DNA of 64,000 bases from positions 67,719,897 through 67,783,896 of the forward strand of contig CP136063.1 of the NCBI GenBank assembly GCA_032622095.1, in the 5' to 3' direction. A program made the position numbers and the translations under genes. Source of the stretch: Siphonodentalium dalli. Taxonomy: Eukaryota > Mollusca > Scaphopoda > Gadilida > Siphonodentaliidae. The notes beneath the pieces were generated by a model. It did no database searches. It was not told the origin of the DNA and saw only the letters and a list, made by a program, of their open reading frames with translations. This document shows, in pieces, positions 46,393-57,511 of this stretch (within the stretch, counting starts at the first letter, position 1; each line of letters begins with the position of its first letter).

Positions 46393-46500
46393 CCATTCAG
46401 CTGCACAATGCTAGTAACAAGAAAATACTGAAAAATTCTACTCCTTGTTGGAATATTTTCCTTTTATATTTCTAAAAAATGTGTTCTTCTGTCTTCTTCT

Positions 46501-46963
46501 TTAACCCTTTACCCAACAGAAGGGCCCTGTGCCAATGCATTCTCTTATATATGCGAGTCGACCATAGGTCGCCTCGCATATATAAGAGAATGCATTGGCT
46601 TAACACATATTAAAAATGATAAAATTGTCAAAGAATGTAGAAAAATATTATAAAAATTTTTTAAATGTAAGAAAAAATTATAAAATTGTTAAAGAATGTA
46701 AGAAAAAATGGTAAAAAGTGTTAAAAAAAGAATTGTTTTAGGCCAATGCATTCTCTTATATATGCGAGGCGACCTATGGTCGACTCGCATATATAAGAGA
46801 ATGCATTGGTACAGGGCATAACTGTAACCATCACAATGTGGTCAATGAACCGGTTCCAATGATATCCATATTTGTATGGTGTTATTGAGACAGACCGAAG
46901 ATATTTTAGACTGTTGAAGCTTTATTTGGGCGTTTTTGGCCGGTTTGTTGGGTAAAGGGTTAA
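46501..46963. mobile_element. Family D TTAA MITE, full length, both hairpins nearly perfect
   Basis: TTAACCCTTTACCCAACAGA to TGTTGGGTAAAGGGTTAA. Palindromes at about 46531-46599 and 46741-46810 are in opposite orientation. The AT-rich spacer has an extra AAAGAATGTA(A/G)AAAA repeat. Confidence 0.9.
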
Positions 46964-47038
46964 GATAGCGGCCTTTACATGTATGTGTCTGAATATCAAA
47001 GAATAAAGATTTGCAATTTTTTTTTATCTCATATGACG

Positions 47039-47299
47039 TTTACCCTTCCAAGACTGGAGCTTCCTGAAATTTTGCGAAAACTCTTTGATAATGCATTTTC
47101 TTATATATGCGAATCTCCCATAGGGAGTCTCGCATATATAAAAGAATACATTGGCCTAACAATATTTACCTTGACCATGTAAGCCAAAGCATTCTCTTAT
47201 ATATGCGAGGCTCCCTATGGGAGACTCGCATATACAAGAATGAACTGGCACAGGATTTTTAATGTTGCACCAGCGCAGCTCCCATCATGAAAGGGTTAA
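47039..47299. mobile_element. Family E TTAA MITE, full length
   Basis: TTACCCTTCCAAGACTGGAGC to GCAGCTCCCATCATGAAAGGGTTAA in two hairpins, apices CTCCCATAGGGAG and CTCCCTATGGGAG. Confidence 0.85.
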
Positions 47300-48926
47300 T
47301 TAAAGAACAAGTTAAAGGAATAGTTTTCTTTCACTGAAGGGTTCGCCATTTGAGCACAATTGTGAAACTGGGAGAAATAAAATACAGACAGGTTCTTTAA
47401 ACCTCGTGTGAGATAACACTGACCCAGTATTTTGTTGAATATGTCATAGACCACTAATGTTTTACACAGAGCATTAATATTTCAATAATAAAATAGATAT
47501 TTAATATATAGCTCTAAAATGAGTTGGTGGCTTTACAATCGATCACATTTTTATATTAGATAGACAAAGCAACCAAGTAGAGAATGTAATACTTGTATGG
47601 TTATAATGAAAACTGGTTAAATATTTCAAAGTATCACAACACAAAGACTAGCTGACATTTCTGGGGTTTAATTAAAAACAAATTTCATTGCTGATGCTTT
47701 CTATTCAAATTTCAGTGTTAATTATTAAAGTATTGGTTCCAAAATAACCTAGTTTGTTAAATAGCAAATTTTTGTGTATTTATTTATATTTTTCAATTTC
47801 ATCGACCTGCAGAGTTACATGGAAATTAGACCTTTCTTTTCACCAGACAAAATCACTTTATTTCTTGTCAGCCGTTCTTCGAGATAGTATGACACATATT
47901 CTATTAATATATTGATGTAGTCACAAGCACCCCAGAAAAAATATACGATCTTTTATGTATTGTTATATATAATAAACATTGTTATATTATATTATCAAAT
48001 TCTTCATGTTTCTTCCTATGGAAAGATTACCTTCTTGCTTTTATAGCAGTTTATATATTCTTGTGTATAATAAACACCTATTAAAACCTTGTGCATAACG
48101 AAGCACCAACATTCAAGGTTCATACATGTTTATAAAGTGTCAGAAGACCGCAGGGTAATCTATTTTGAGTTTAATTTTTCAGACAGATAAAGTTACTTTG
48201 TAAATTAAAACAATTTTTTGTGTACAAATGATGCGAATGATTGGAAAATCTCGGCAAATTGCACTGAGCTTGGAAATGCAGCGCGGGGCGCAACATGGCG
48301 CTGGCTTTTATGAAATATGATCAAAGTGTAGAGCGCTGCTTGGCAATATTTTACTTCGCAGATTCACAGAACTTCTCTGCTGGTGTACAGAAATAAAAAT
48401 ATGTTTGAATATTTAACATAACATGGCCATATTAACCCTCAATATGCCATGGGTGGTATTCTTCAAAATTCTTTGATGTTTCTGTTTCTTCTTGATAACG
48501 TACAACATACAGCTTTAATTTCTCTTATGAATCATTAGTAGACTTTAATGATGTATATCTTTTTTAATTAACTCTCATCAAGCGACCGATAACGTTCTGC
48601 CACAGTCTGGTCTGACAGGATAATTATTTTATACGCAAGAAAGCCTAAAACTGATTAACTGATTTTTTTTTCTCGTCAAATTATTCTTGAAAGTCTCATG
48701 TTATGAGCATGAAATTGCCTAAATTTTGCACTATTGTGAGAGATAGCCGTTTCATAGATCAAAAGATGAATTAAAAAATATAATATCACCTGCAACCAGA
48801 AATTTGTAGTTATTATACAATTGTGCAGATAATATTAATATTTTCATAAATTCTTTATATTTTATTTACTTTATACATGGTACATGTATAATACAAAATT
48901 TTGAGCATATAATAATCAATAGGCTA
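47300..48926 (+). other. AT-rich intron stretch without a recognised element
   Basis: I found no repeat, ORF of interest or RNA gene here. It is the longest stretch of this intron with no visible fold-back elements. Confidence 0.5.
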
Positions 48927-48985
48927 TACAGTAATGCCCTAATAATCGACTCCTTAACACTGAGAGCTTTCCGATGAATGGCAAT
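48927..48985. mobile_element. Family A MITE remnant
   Basis: TACAGTAATGCCCTAATAATCG fused to CACTGAGAGCTTTCCGATG; the rest is deleted. Confidence 0.8.
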
Positions 48986-49514
48986 AATGAGTTTCATTGA
49001 CATTTTGATGTTAATGGAAGAAGTGCTTCCCGGAAGAGATAGAGCATCTTTAATGACAACAAATAATATAACAAGATATGAACGTTATCTGTCTCTTTAA
49101 TTTTCACTTTATATGTCATTTTAATAAATGTTTACGTTTTATAATATATTTAATTATAAGTACTGGCCAGCAGATGAGTTCTATTTCTCTGTCATTTTAT
49201 TGCACATTATTCTTAGATTCATTTCACCATAGAACTAATTATTTTCTCTTCTTTATTCATTCCTCATGGTCGCTAACAGATTCGGAAGGTGAGATTCGCT
49301 TGCGTATTTCATATGAGTTTGGTTTTTTTCAGCACGAGTTGCGTTAGGCAAACTTCACTGACAGTTAAAATAATACCCCCCCCCTTCCCCACTTACATGA
49401 CCCAAACTAAGACCAAGCCCTGAAAGGATGTGTGACTCGATCGCCATTGAGTTCTAAATTTATACACTGGAAAAATCAATTCTTCATTAGAACGGGTTTT
49501 CAGACAGCAGATGA

Positions 49515-49735
49515 CTAACTAGTGGAGTTTGTTCGCCTGTCTGTCTGTCTGTCTGTCCGTCTGTCTGTCCAGATTATAACTTGAATATCACTGAACTTTA
49601 TACATCTGTATGTGGTGTTCATACATGTAGGAGTAAGTCTGAGTCAAGTTCAAATTTGGGTTTGGTCAGACCATTTCTGATGGAGTTACGCCACTTTTCG
49701 ACTTAGAATTTGCTGATTATTTTGTTGTCGATTGT
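49515..49735. repeat. Dispersed repeat with (GTCT)n microsatellite head
   Basis: A GTCTGTCTGTCTGTCTGTCC run (about 49538-49571) is followed by GAGTCAAGTTCAAATTTGGG and CGACTTAGAATTTGCTGAT, the same order as at 28735-28960. Confidence 0.5.
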
Positions 49736-50732
49736 TCTTAGAACCATTTTTTTTTTCTAAAAAAAAGCCACCTGCCAAAAAAGCCATCTTTGTCGGAAGA
49801 CATGTGGCCTTTTATCAAGTTCAGAAACAGTCACACATCCTTACAATTGTGCATTTTGCAGCATTTTGAAGAACCTCTTGAACATATTTCTCAGCAATTG
49901 GTAAATTATTTTTAATTTTTATATTAATTTATTTATGTTTCAATAAAGTTCAAGAGAACTTAAGATTTGAATAAATATATACATTCATATATATATGCCT
50001 GTACATATTAGTTTTCAAATTTTCAAGTGCGATACAAATTTGGAACACTATAAATCTATTAATTTCTAAATATAATTAACATGATATACATTATTTTAAT
50101 TGAAGAAATATGTTCAGGATAAAACAGGCAGGTCTGACCATCAGGAGAAATCATTTTAAAGAAATATTTTGCATTGCTGTATAGTCAAATTCAGTTGGAA
50201 ATATTCCATGTTGGTATTTTTTAATTCTCTCAAATTATTTATAAGTTATTTATTTATAAATAATTTAAATGTTCAAAACAAGACACATGTGCTTAAAAAC
50301 TGATGGTCAGGTCTTACCTAATTGTATGTTTGATTTGATTGCCCCTCCACCCCATTCCATATACACTCTCCATAATGCCCCCCTCCCCCAAAATTGCCTG
50401 CCTGTCGAATGTTTTCCTTGCATTGTGAATTTGTGTGTGTGGTTGTTGATGCACGCTCAATTATACTGACCCAGTCTGTGTGTTATATTGAGAAACTATA
50501 CATGTATGAGTTCAAAACATTCACACCAAAAATGTGGATGAGGAACTGGACTGTCTCAGTTGTGTCCAAATATAGGAATACATGAACTGGATCAATATAT
50601 AATGCTGACACTAACATTTGTGTTCAATTTAACTTTTGAGCACAAATTTACTGAAAATCTTCGAATTGGGTTTAAAAAAAAATTCAAATCTGAATGTATT
50701 GGCAATTTATTTGATCAACATGGGGGTCATTT

Positions 50733-51206
50733 TTAAAGGTACTCAATCTGATCAGATGCTCCTAAATTTCTATTTCTTTGGCATCAGGGGTAAAAAATAT
50801 TTTATTCGAGTCAAGGAACCCACCCATCAAAGCTCAGAGTGATCAGATATCAATTTTTGAAGTTTGTTATTTCTCGAGATGTTTAATAATAAGTGGCCCA
50901 GAAACACGTGGTCAAACGGATGGTCTTGCGGATGAAGATTGGTAACTCTAAAATCAAGTGGTTATTATTACTACTTGATTTTAGAGTTATCCATCTTCAT
51001 CCAAAAGACCGTTTGTTTTACCACGTGTTTCTGGGCCACTTATTATTAAACATCTCAAGAAATAACAAACTTCAAAAATCAATATCTGATAACTTTTGAG
51101 CTTTGATGGGGTTGGTTCCTCGACTCGAAACAAATTTTTTTTATTTACCCCACAAAGCCAAAGAAATAGTAATTTAGGAGCGTCAGATCGGATTGAGTAC
51201 CTTTAA
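50733..51206. mobile_element. Family G fold-back element, strong palindrome
   Basis: TTAAAGGTACTCAATCTG to GATTGAGTACCTTTAA. The inner arms are highly symmetrical: AGTGGCCCAGAAACACGTGG, AACTCTAAAATCAAGT and their complements, meeting around TGGTTATTATTACTA. Confidence 0.8.
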
Positions 51207-51389
51207 TAGTCTTTTAATACATTCTTGGGAAAATATAATTTTAAATCTTTCTTCATTTCTTGAATAAAACAATGCTTCGTCATTATATGATAATAATAGC
51301 ATGCTCTGTTCAAATGCATGTTTCCATTCTTCAGTCTAAAACCTTATTGCAAGCAAAGGACCATTCACTGAAGAGGTTTAATGCCTTGC

Positions 51390-51540
51390 CAAGCCTTGAA
51401 ATAGGGTGTCTGTTATTTGCAGAATGAGGTCCCCAGAGGGTGAATTTGGTGATGCTAGCCCGCTATGCGGGGTAGCATCACTAAATTCACCCTCTGGGGA
51501 CCTCATTCTGCAAATGACAGACACCCTATTTCAAGGCTTG
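51390..51540. mobile_element. Family B fold-back MITE, single hairpin, exact 8-bp TSD
   Basis: CAAGCCTTGAAATAGGGTG to CCTATTTCAAGGCTTG, closing at GCCCGCTATGCGGGG. The target duplication TGCCTTGC is exact. Confidence 0.92.
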
Positions 51541-51647
51541 TGCCTTGCTCAATTTTATATGGCATTATATTAAAATGTCATTTTAAGCAGTGTTGATATT
51601 TCCCCTTGATATTATTCATATTGTTGCCATTGCACACAATACACACA

Positions 51648-52295
51648 CAGGCATCAAAATATGGTGCTGGACATTTGCAGAATGAGGTCCCCAGAGGGTG
51701 AATTTGTGATGCTACCCCACACAGCGGACTAGCATCACTAAATTCATCTTTGGGGACCTCATTCTGTTTAGGCCTCATCTTATCAAATTAATAAGTTTTT
51801 CAGTTTCTTTTTAAGTTTTGTTCTCTATATCTCCAAATTGGCGGATGACACAATGCATAATCTAGTTGCCCAATGGGTGCACATCACCATCTTCACCATT
51901 TGGGAACTTAAATCTGTGTCTGGGTCTCCCATGGCAGATGAAGCCATGCAAAAGGATGTCCCCCAAACAAGCCTTGAAATAGAGTGCCTGTCATTTGCAG
52001 AATGAGGTCCCCAGAGGGTGAATTTAGTGATGCTACCCTGCATAGCGGGCTAGCATCACCAAATTCACCCTCTGGGAACCTCATTCTTCTGAGGTATAAG
52101 CAGAATGAGGTCCCCAGAGGGTAAATTTTGTGATGCTAGCCCACTATGCGGGGTAGCATCACTAAATTCACCCTCTGGGGACCTCATTCTGCAAATGACA
52201 GAGACACTATTTCAAGGCTTGTCCCCAAAGTGTCAACAAATTCACCCTCCGGGGATCTCATTCTGCAAATGTCGAGCACCATAATTTGAAGCCTG
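51648..52295. mobile_element. Family B long-form element carrying a nested family B copy
   Basis: The ends are a diverged CAGGCATCAAAATATGGTGC and GCACCATAATTTGAAGCCTG. An exact 8-bp target duplication, TACACACA, flanks them. The first hairpin (CACACAGCGGACT) and the long-form spacer are followed by an inserted copy at 51968-52221 before the terminal part resumes. Confidence 0.85.
51968..52221. mobile_element. Family B double-hairpin MITE nested in an older family B element
   Basis: CAAGCCTTGAAATAGAGTG to ACTATTTCAAGGCTTG. Centres are CCTGCATAGCGGGCT and GCCCACTATGCGGGG. The flanks CCCCCAAA and TCCCCAAA differ at one base. Confidence 0.88.
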
Positions 52296-52523
52296 TACAC
52301 ACACACCAGAGCCCCTATTATGACAGTAACCAGCTTTCACAATGATCGGGAGTGTGGCACTCATTTGTTTTGAAAATTTGTTTGCAGAATTTATAGCTAT
52401 TAACCCAGATTCGTTGTTTGGCCCCAGAGAATGGATTGCATTTTATAAGATTTCATGAAATTACATATCAAATATACTTATATGCGAAAATAAATAGTTT
52501 CTATCCAGTGTGGTTTGAGAAGT

Positions 52524-52777
52524 CAAGCCTTGAAATAGTGTGCCTGTCATTTGCAGAATGAGGTCCCCAGAGGGTGAATTTAGTGATGCTACCCCGCATA
52601 GCGGGCTAGCATCACCAAATTCACCCACTGGGGACCTAATTCTGCTTACACCTTAGCAGAATGAGGTTCCCAGTGGGTAAATTTGGTTATGCTAGGCCGC
52701 TATGCGGGGTAGCATCACTAAATTCACCCTCTGGGAACCTCATTCTGCAAATGACAGACACACTATTTCAAGGCTTG
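52524..52777. mobile_element. Family B double-hairpin MITE, exact 8-bp TSD
   Basis: CAAGCCTTGAAATAGTGTG to CACTATTTCAAGGCTTG, centres CCCCGCATAGCGGGC and GCCGCTATGCGGGG. The target duplication TGAGAAGT is exact. Confidence 0.92.
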
Positions 52778-52864
52778 TGAGAAGTTATGATTTTATTCTA
52801 AATAACATATTTGATCAAGTCCGATATGGCTATCGGGATTCACCTGAACATTGACAGCGCAATA

Positions 52865-53068
52865 TACAGTAATACCCTAATTAATCGACTCCTTTAACCA
52901 CAGCAGAATTATGGGTAACTTTTCAGGATTTAGTCGGAAATATGGCTTGTTGCCCATAATTCTCAGTGAGAGCTTTCCGATGAATGGCAACAAGCCATAT
53001 TTCCGACTAAATCCTGAAAAGTTACCTATAATTCTGCTGTGGTTAAGGATTTGATTATTTAGGGCATT
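52865..53068. mobile_element. Family A MITE, apex rearranged
   Basis: TACAGTAATACCCTAATTAA to TTAGGGCATTTT. The left arm stops at GGCTTGTTG and jumps to CCCATAATTCTCAGTGAGAGC, the apex-proximal arrangement seen in the three-armed copy at 34567. Confidence 0.85.
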
Positions 53069-53204
53069 TTACTCTCTATAGTAATATAGCTGCACACATC
53101 ACATATCAGATATGTGTACTTGAACCTAACTAATACCATAGTTAGGGGAAATAAGTAGGAATAGCTATCTTCTCAGGAGCATGTTCTAATATACATCTGT
53201 GGAG

Positions 53205-53447
53205 TTAACCCCTTCATGAGTGGAGCTGCGCTGTTGCAGCATTAAAGATCCTGTGCCAGTGCATTCCCATAGGGAGCCTCGCATATATAAGAGAATGCAC
53301 TGGCTTACATGGACAATGTAAATATTGTTAGGCCAATGTATTCTCTTATATATGCAAGGCTCCCTATGGGATGGGAGCCTCTTACAAGAATGCATTGGCA
53401 CAGGGTTTTCGCAAACTTTCAGGAAGCTCCAGTCATGGAAGAGTTAA
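53205..53447. mobile_element. Family E TTAA MITE, first hairpin shortened
   Basis: TTAACCCCTTCATGAGTGGAG to GCTCCAGTCATGGAAGAGTTAA. The first palindrome has lost its left stem from ATTCCCATAGGGAGCC on. The second is intact on the left but decayed on the right (GGAGCCTCTTACAAG). Confidence 0.8.
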
Positions 53448-53727
53448 TATATGTTATTCCCTGCATGGTTTAATAATTCTATTGCAGTCTTTGCATTTAA
53501 AAGTTGTTGTTGTTGTAATTTGAAGTGAACATGGTCTCGAGTTCATGACTCAGAGTTTATGTTCAACTGAGCTGTGTTTACAGTGAGGTTGGACATACGT
53601 TCCAATCACTGAATTCCCGATTATGTTTGTGTCAATCAACAGCAATAATGTATGTTTCGCTGACAGTGGTGTATCATATTTTAGATCACATATTTTGGAA
53701 CAAATGACAAATTTCAGGCAAATTTTT

Positions 53728-54508
53728 TATATATAATCAGCAGATCACTCAATTTAGAAGCTTTTGGCCTCTAAGCCTTCTTCAACATTTAATAAAGGGA
53801 GACAAACAATATTACATAATCACCATTGATTATGTAATATAAAGTTATTATACAATGTTGTGTACACTATGTGTTTTCTTGTACGAGTCGAGGTTGTGGT
53901 GAAAAGTCATATTGGACGAGACATGCCAGTGTCGAGTCCAATATGACTTTTCATCACAACCTGGACGAGTACAAGAAAAACTCATACTGTACACAATATT
54001 GTATAATGACATTTTTATTATCCATCTGTATATTTATCCAAATATTGGGAATAAAACTTTTGTGGTTATTTTTGGTATTTGTCGGCACTTAATTATCTAT
54101 AAAAGCCTGCATATTGATCATCAGAAAGCATGATTTGGAAATGTAAACACGGAAGTGAGAAACAAAACTCAATGCGGAAGTGAAACGTCTGCTAAAATCC
54201 ACCAGTGTTGCGCGCGCATCACAATTTCAATGATTCATTTCGCAACAGAGTTAATTCGTGACGTCACGGAGTCCCAATAAAAAAGTGATATTGTACAGTC
54301 GAGAGTCCAATATGACTTTCGGGAGTCAAATATGACTTTTTCCAGGACTATCACGTGGCGGCTTTTGCCCAATCGGAAATGGTGTTAGTTAAGGGATGGA
54401 TAATAATATTGTTTACTTCTACGATGTAGCTGTCTCCTTTATAGTAAATGCTGAAGAAGGCCAAAAGGCTGAAAGCTTCTAAATTGAGCATTCTGTTGAT
54501 TATATATT
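53728..54508. mobile_element. Inverted-repeat element with about 75-bp ends and an internal palindrome
   Basis: ATATAATCAGCAGATCACTCA...AGAAGCTTTTGGCCTCTAAG...CCTTCTTCAACATTTA at the left is mirrored by AAATGCTGAAGAAGGCC...AAGCTTCTAAATTGAG...TGATTATATAT at the right. Inside, about 53870-53980, is a palindrome around AGTCATATTGGACGAGACA; AGTCCAATATGACTTT recurs singly near 54306. CTGAAGAAGGCC..GGCTGAAAG resembles sequences found at Penelope-like element ends, but there is no reverse transcriptase ORF. Confidence 0.6.
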
Positions 54509-55148
54509 TATACGATGTCCCTGCAATACCATGACATATATGGGATGGACCTTTAAGCTGATTAGAATGTTTATATTATCCTATCAACATACTGCATATG
54601 AAAAGAACAATATGCAAGATCACACAAGTTTATTGATTTTTTTCGATGATCTATATTAGTACCCCTGACTTATGAAAATTGTGATGACAAGACCCCTTAA
54701 CGTGGGGGGGGAACTAAGCTGTCGCTCTTTATACTGGATGCAGAACATAATTTAATATCTGTGATGAAAAAATTCTTGGGAAACCATACTATTGACTGTT
54801 ATTTTCTCTTTTCTATATTCAACTTTCGAGACAATTAAACACAAGAAATGAATTATTATTGTTGGTTACTGGTAATCTTTGAGATGTTAATTGAAAAAAA
54901 TCTTGATTATTTTAAACTATTTTCATATGATGATAAAATTAAGGCAATATCTAATCCTCTTATTTTCTGATTTTTAGGGATTTTGTACTGTAAACTGCTT
55001 CATCGAATTTCTAACTTCTCTCTGATCACAGAGATTTATTCAACAAATCTTTACTTAGTACCATTGTGACTAACCAAGTTGACTAACCAATTATTTAACC
55101 GACCTATTACATATTGAACTTAAGCAACAATATTTAGGGAAATATTGT

Positions 55149-55369
55149 TACAGTAATGCCCTAATTTAATAATCGACACCCTAACCACAGCAGAATTATG
55201 GGTAACTTTTCAGGATTTAGTCGGAAATATGGCTTGTTGCCATTCATCGGAAAGCTCTCGAGGAGAACTTTCAGATGAATGGCAACAAACCATATTTCCG
55301 ACTAAATCCTGAAAAGTTACCCATAATTCTGCTGTGGTTAGGGAGTCGTTTAATTAGGGCATTACTGTA
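55149..55369. mobile_element. Family A fold-back MITE, full length
   Basis: TACAGTAATGCCCTAATTTAA to TTAGGGCATTACTGTA, arms meeting at GCTCTCGAGGAGAAC. Confidence 0.88.
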
Positions 55370-55704
55370 TATTGGAATGATTTAATGATATTCATTCTCC
55401 TATTGAAATCGTAGTTCATTTTCAACACTACATTTTCACAATGATTGACAAATTCTTATACTTTATGTTCGTCCTCTTTTTTCCAGTGAACAGAGAGGGG
55501 TTAGATTTTGTGTCTTGCGTGCTGCGCGATCACTCACTTTAGTCGGCGTCGGCGTGCAGCTATTTGTTCAATGCGCGAGTTTCGAATTGTCAGAGAGTTA
55601 TACTACAAATAATACAACGATACACAAACACTAAATCATAAAGCTACATGAGAAAACTTACTGATATATATTTATTCGTATTGATATTTTCAGTATTTGA
55701 TAAA

Positions 55705-56015
55705 TTAACCCTTTACCCAACAGAACGGCCCTGTGCCAATGCATTCTCTTATATATGCGAGTCGACCATAGGTCGCCTCGCATATTTTTTTAGGCCAATG
55801 CATTCTCTTATATATGCGAGGCGACCTATGGTCGACTCGCATATATAAGAGAATGCATTAGCACAGGGCATAACTGTAACCATCACAATGTGGTCAATGA
55901 GCCGGTTCCATTGATATCCATATTTGTATGGTTTTATTGAGACAGACCCAAGATAATTTAGGCTGTTGCAGCTTTATTTGGCCGTTTTTGGCCGGTTTGT
56001 TGGGTAAAGGGTTAA
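55705..56015. mobile_element. Family D TTAA MITE, hairpins merged by deletion
   Basis: TTAACCCTTTACCCAACAGA to TGTTGGGTAAAGGGTTAA. The first palindrome is cut at GCCTCGCATATTTTTTTAGG and joined directly to the second. Confidence 0.88.
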
Positions 56016-56273
56016 CCCTTCCATGACTGGAGCGTCCTGATATTTTGTGAACACCCTGTGCCAATGCGTTCTCTTAGATATGCGAGTCTCCCAAAGGGGC
56101 CTCAATTAAACAAGAGAATGCATTGTCTTAACACTATTTACCTTGACTTTGAAAGCCAGTGCATTCTCTTATATATGTGAGGCTCCCTATGTGAGACTCG
56201 CATATTATAAGAGAATGCATGGCAAAGGGTCTTTAATGCTGCACCAGCGCAGCTCCCGTCATGAAAGAGTTAA
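56012..56273. mobile_element. Family E TTAA MITE sharing its TTAA with a family D element
   Basis: TTAACCCTTCCATGACTGGAG to GCAGCTCCCGTCATGAAAGAGTTAA. Its first TTAA (56012-56015) is also the last TTAA of the family D element. The right end is 58 bp from the next exon. Confidence 0.88.
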
Positions 56274-56331
56274 AGGTGGATGACCAGTCAAATTTCTTCA
56301 GAATGATCAGATTCCGAGTTTTTAATTTCAG

Positions 56332-56616
56332 TGCCTGGATCTGTGAGAAACGTTCACGTCAACCCGATTTCACCAAACGAACTCGACCTTAGCTGGGATC
56401 GGCCATTCGAATCCGACGGAATCTTGAGCTACGAATTATATGTCAATGATTCTTTCAAGCGGCAGAGCAAGCATATGAGCATAATACCTCCCGTAGAGAG
56501 GTATCGACTGACTGACCTAACGCCAGACACGGTCTATCACATACAGGTGGCATCAAAATCTATCGAGGGAGAGGGTACGAAATCACCTGTTATACAGGGC
56601 CGAACGCCACAATATG
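56332..56616 (+). CDS. LAR: LAR-type receptor exon encoding FN3 domain 3
   Basis: A 285-bp exon, phase 1 to 1, between TTTTTAATTTCAG and G|GTAAGT (a consensus donor). About 95 residues make one FN3 domain: VPGSVRNVHVNPISPNELDL, SWDRPFESDGILSYELYV, then YRLTDLTPDTVYHIQVAS and a GRTPQYG end. The LTPDTVYHIQVAS pattern and the YEL(Y/V)V strand C fit the third FN3 domain of LAR-family receptors. NDS in strand C' is a possible N-glycosylation site. The open frame before the acceptor is short and non-coding. Confidence 0.88.
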
Positions 56617-56696
56617 GTAAGTGCGGTCATTTTCCAGAACTATAATTAATCTCAACATAACAATTGGGAAACATATTCCAAATTAAAAAAAAAATA

Positions 56697-57229
56697 CAGT
56701 GTTCTCAGGCATCTTCTCGTCACCCAAAAGGCATCATCGAAAAAATTTGATTCTCCCAGTATATTTCAAGAATGTAGCACTTTCTTTATAGAATATATTC
56801 TCCCATTAAGTTATAAAGGTATACATTGGAATGGTCTTGTTTTTCATCAGGAAATATAGGTAGACAAACAGGCAGAAGGATTCCTATTCATTGGTGGGAA
56901 ATGTTCAGATAATAAGTTCAACAAACGGTCTAAACTTTTGTTTTAACTTATTTTCTGAACTTTTCCAAAGGGAAACATCGTCAACAAGTATTTTGTAATC
57001 AAAGGTATGATAAAACTTTATTTTAAATTTATTTGCCAAATATAGAAAGTTAGGTCAGTTTCTGTTGATGATGTTGCCACAAGACAAAGAGTTATATCAC
57101 AAGAAACATCATAGGTTATTTATTCCATAACATGATATACTTGTCCACTAATTTCTACAATGTCTTGAAACAAATAAAAAGTCTACCTCCATCATCTAAT
57201 TTTTCATATCTAATTGCCTGAGAACACAG
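56697..57229. mobile_element. Possible hAT-like element around a family F copy
   Basis: CAGTGTTCTCAGGCA at the left and TTGCCTGAGAACACAG at the right are 13-16 bp inverted repeats with CAG-type ends. No clear target duplication was found. A family F copy occupies the middle. Confidence 0.4.
56778..57008. mobile_element. Family F MITE, degraded
   Basis: CACTTTCTTTATAGAATAT, ATTCTCCCATTAAGTTATAA, CATTGGAATGGTC, GCAGAAGGATTCC, ATTCATTGGTGGGAAATGTTC and AGTATTTTGTAATCAAAGG occur in order. Confidence 0.75.
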
Positions 57230-57511
57230 ATATTAATATTTAATGGCCTAATTTAGCCATATATTTATTCTTTATAATATTATAGCTTTTGATGTATTTT
57301 ATTTGGCAATCGAGCCAGCTGTTGTCAACTTTGAAAGTACACTTTATACTTTGATTTATCTAAAATAATTCACATCTATGTGTAGCTTTATAAACAATGA
57401 GTTTCCGATATTACGAAAAATATCTTGATAAAATATGATAATTATATTTGCTGTATATAAACAATATCTTCAAATTGACCACTGAAGAGTCAATTTACAT
57501 GAAAATTGTTC

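Larger units (their letters stand above)
40311..56331 (+). other. 16.0-kb intron between FN3-2 and FN3-3
   Basis: Phase 1, GTAAGG...TTAATTTCAG. It is dense with fold-back elements, listed separately. Confidence 0.8.

Noticed and set aside
49253-49300. Possible small exon around GCTAACAGATTCGGAAGGTGAGAT
   Set aside because: An AG and a GGTGAG donor flank about 15 bp, which is the size of some alternatively spliced LAR mini-exons. The acceptor tract is weak and there is no second line of evidence.
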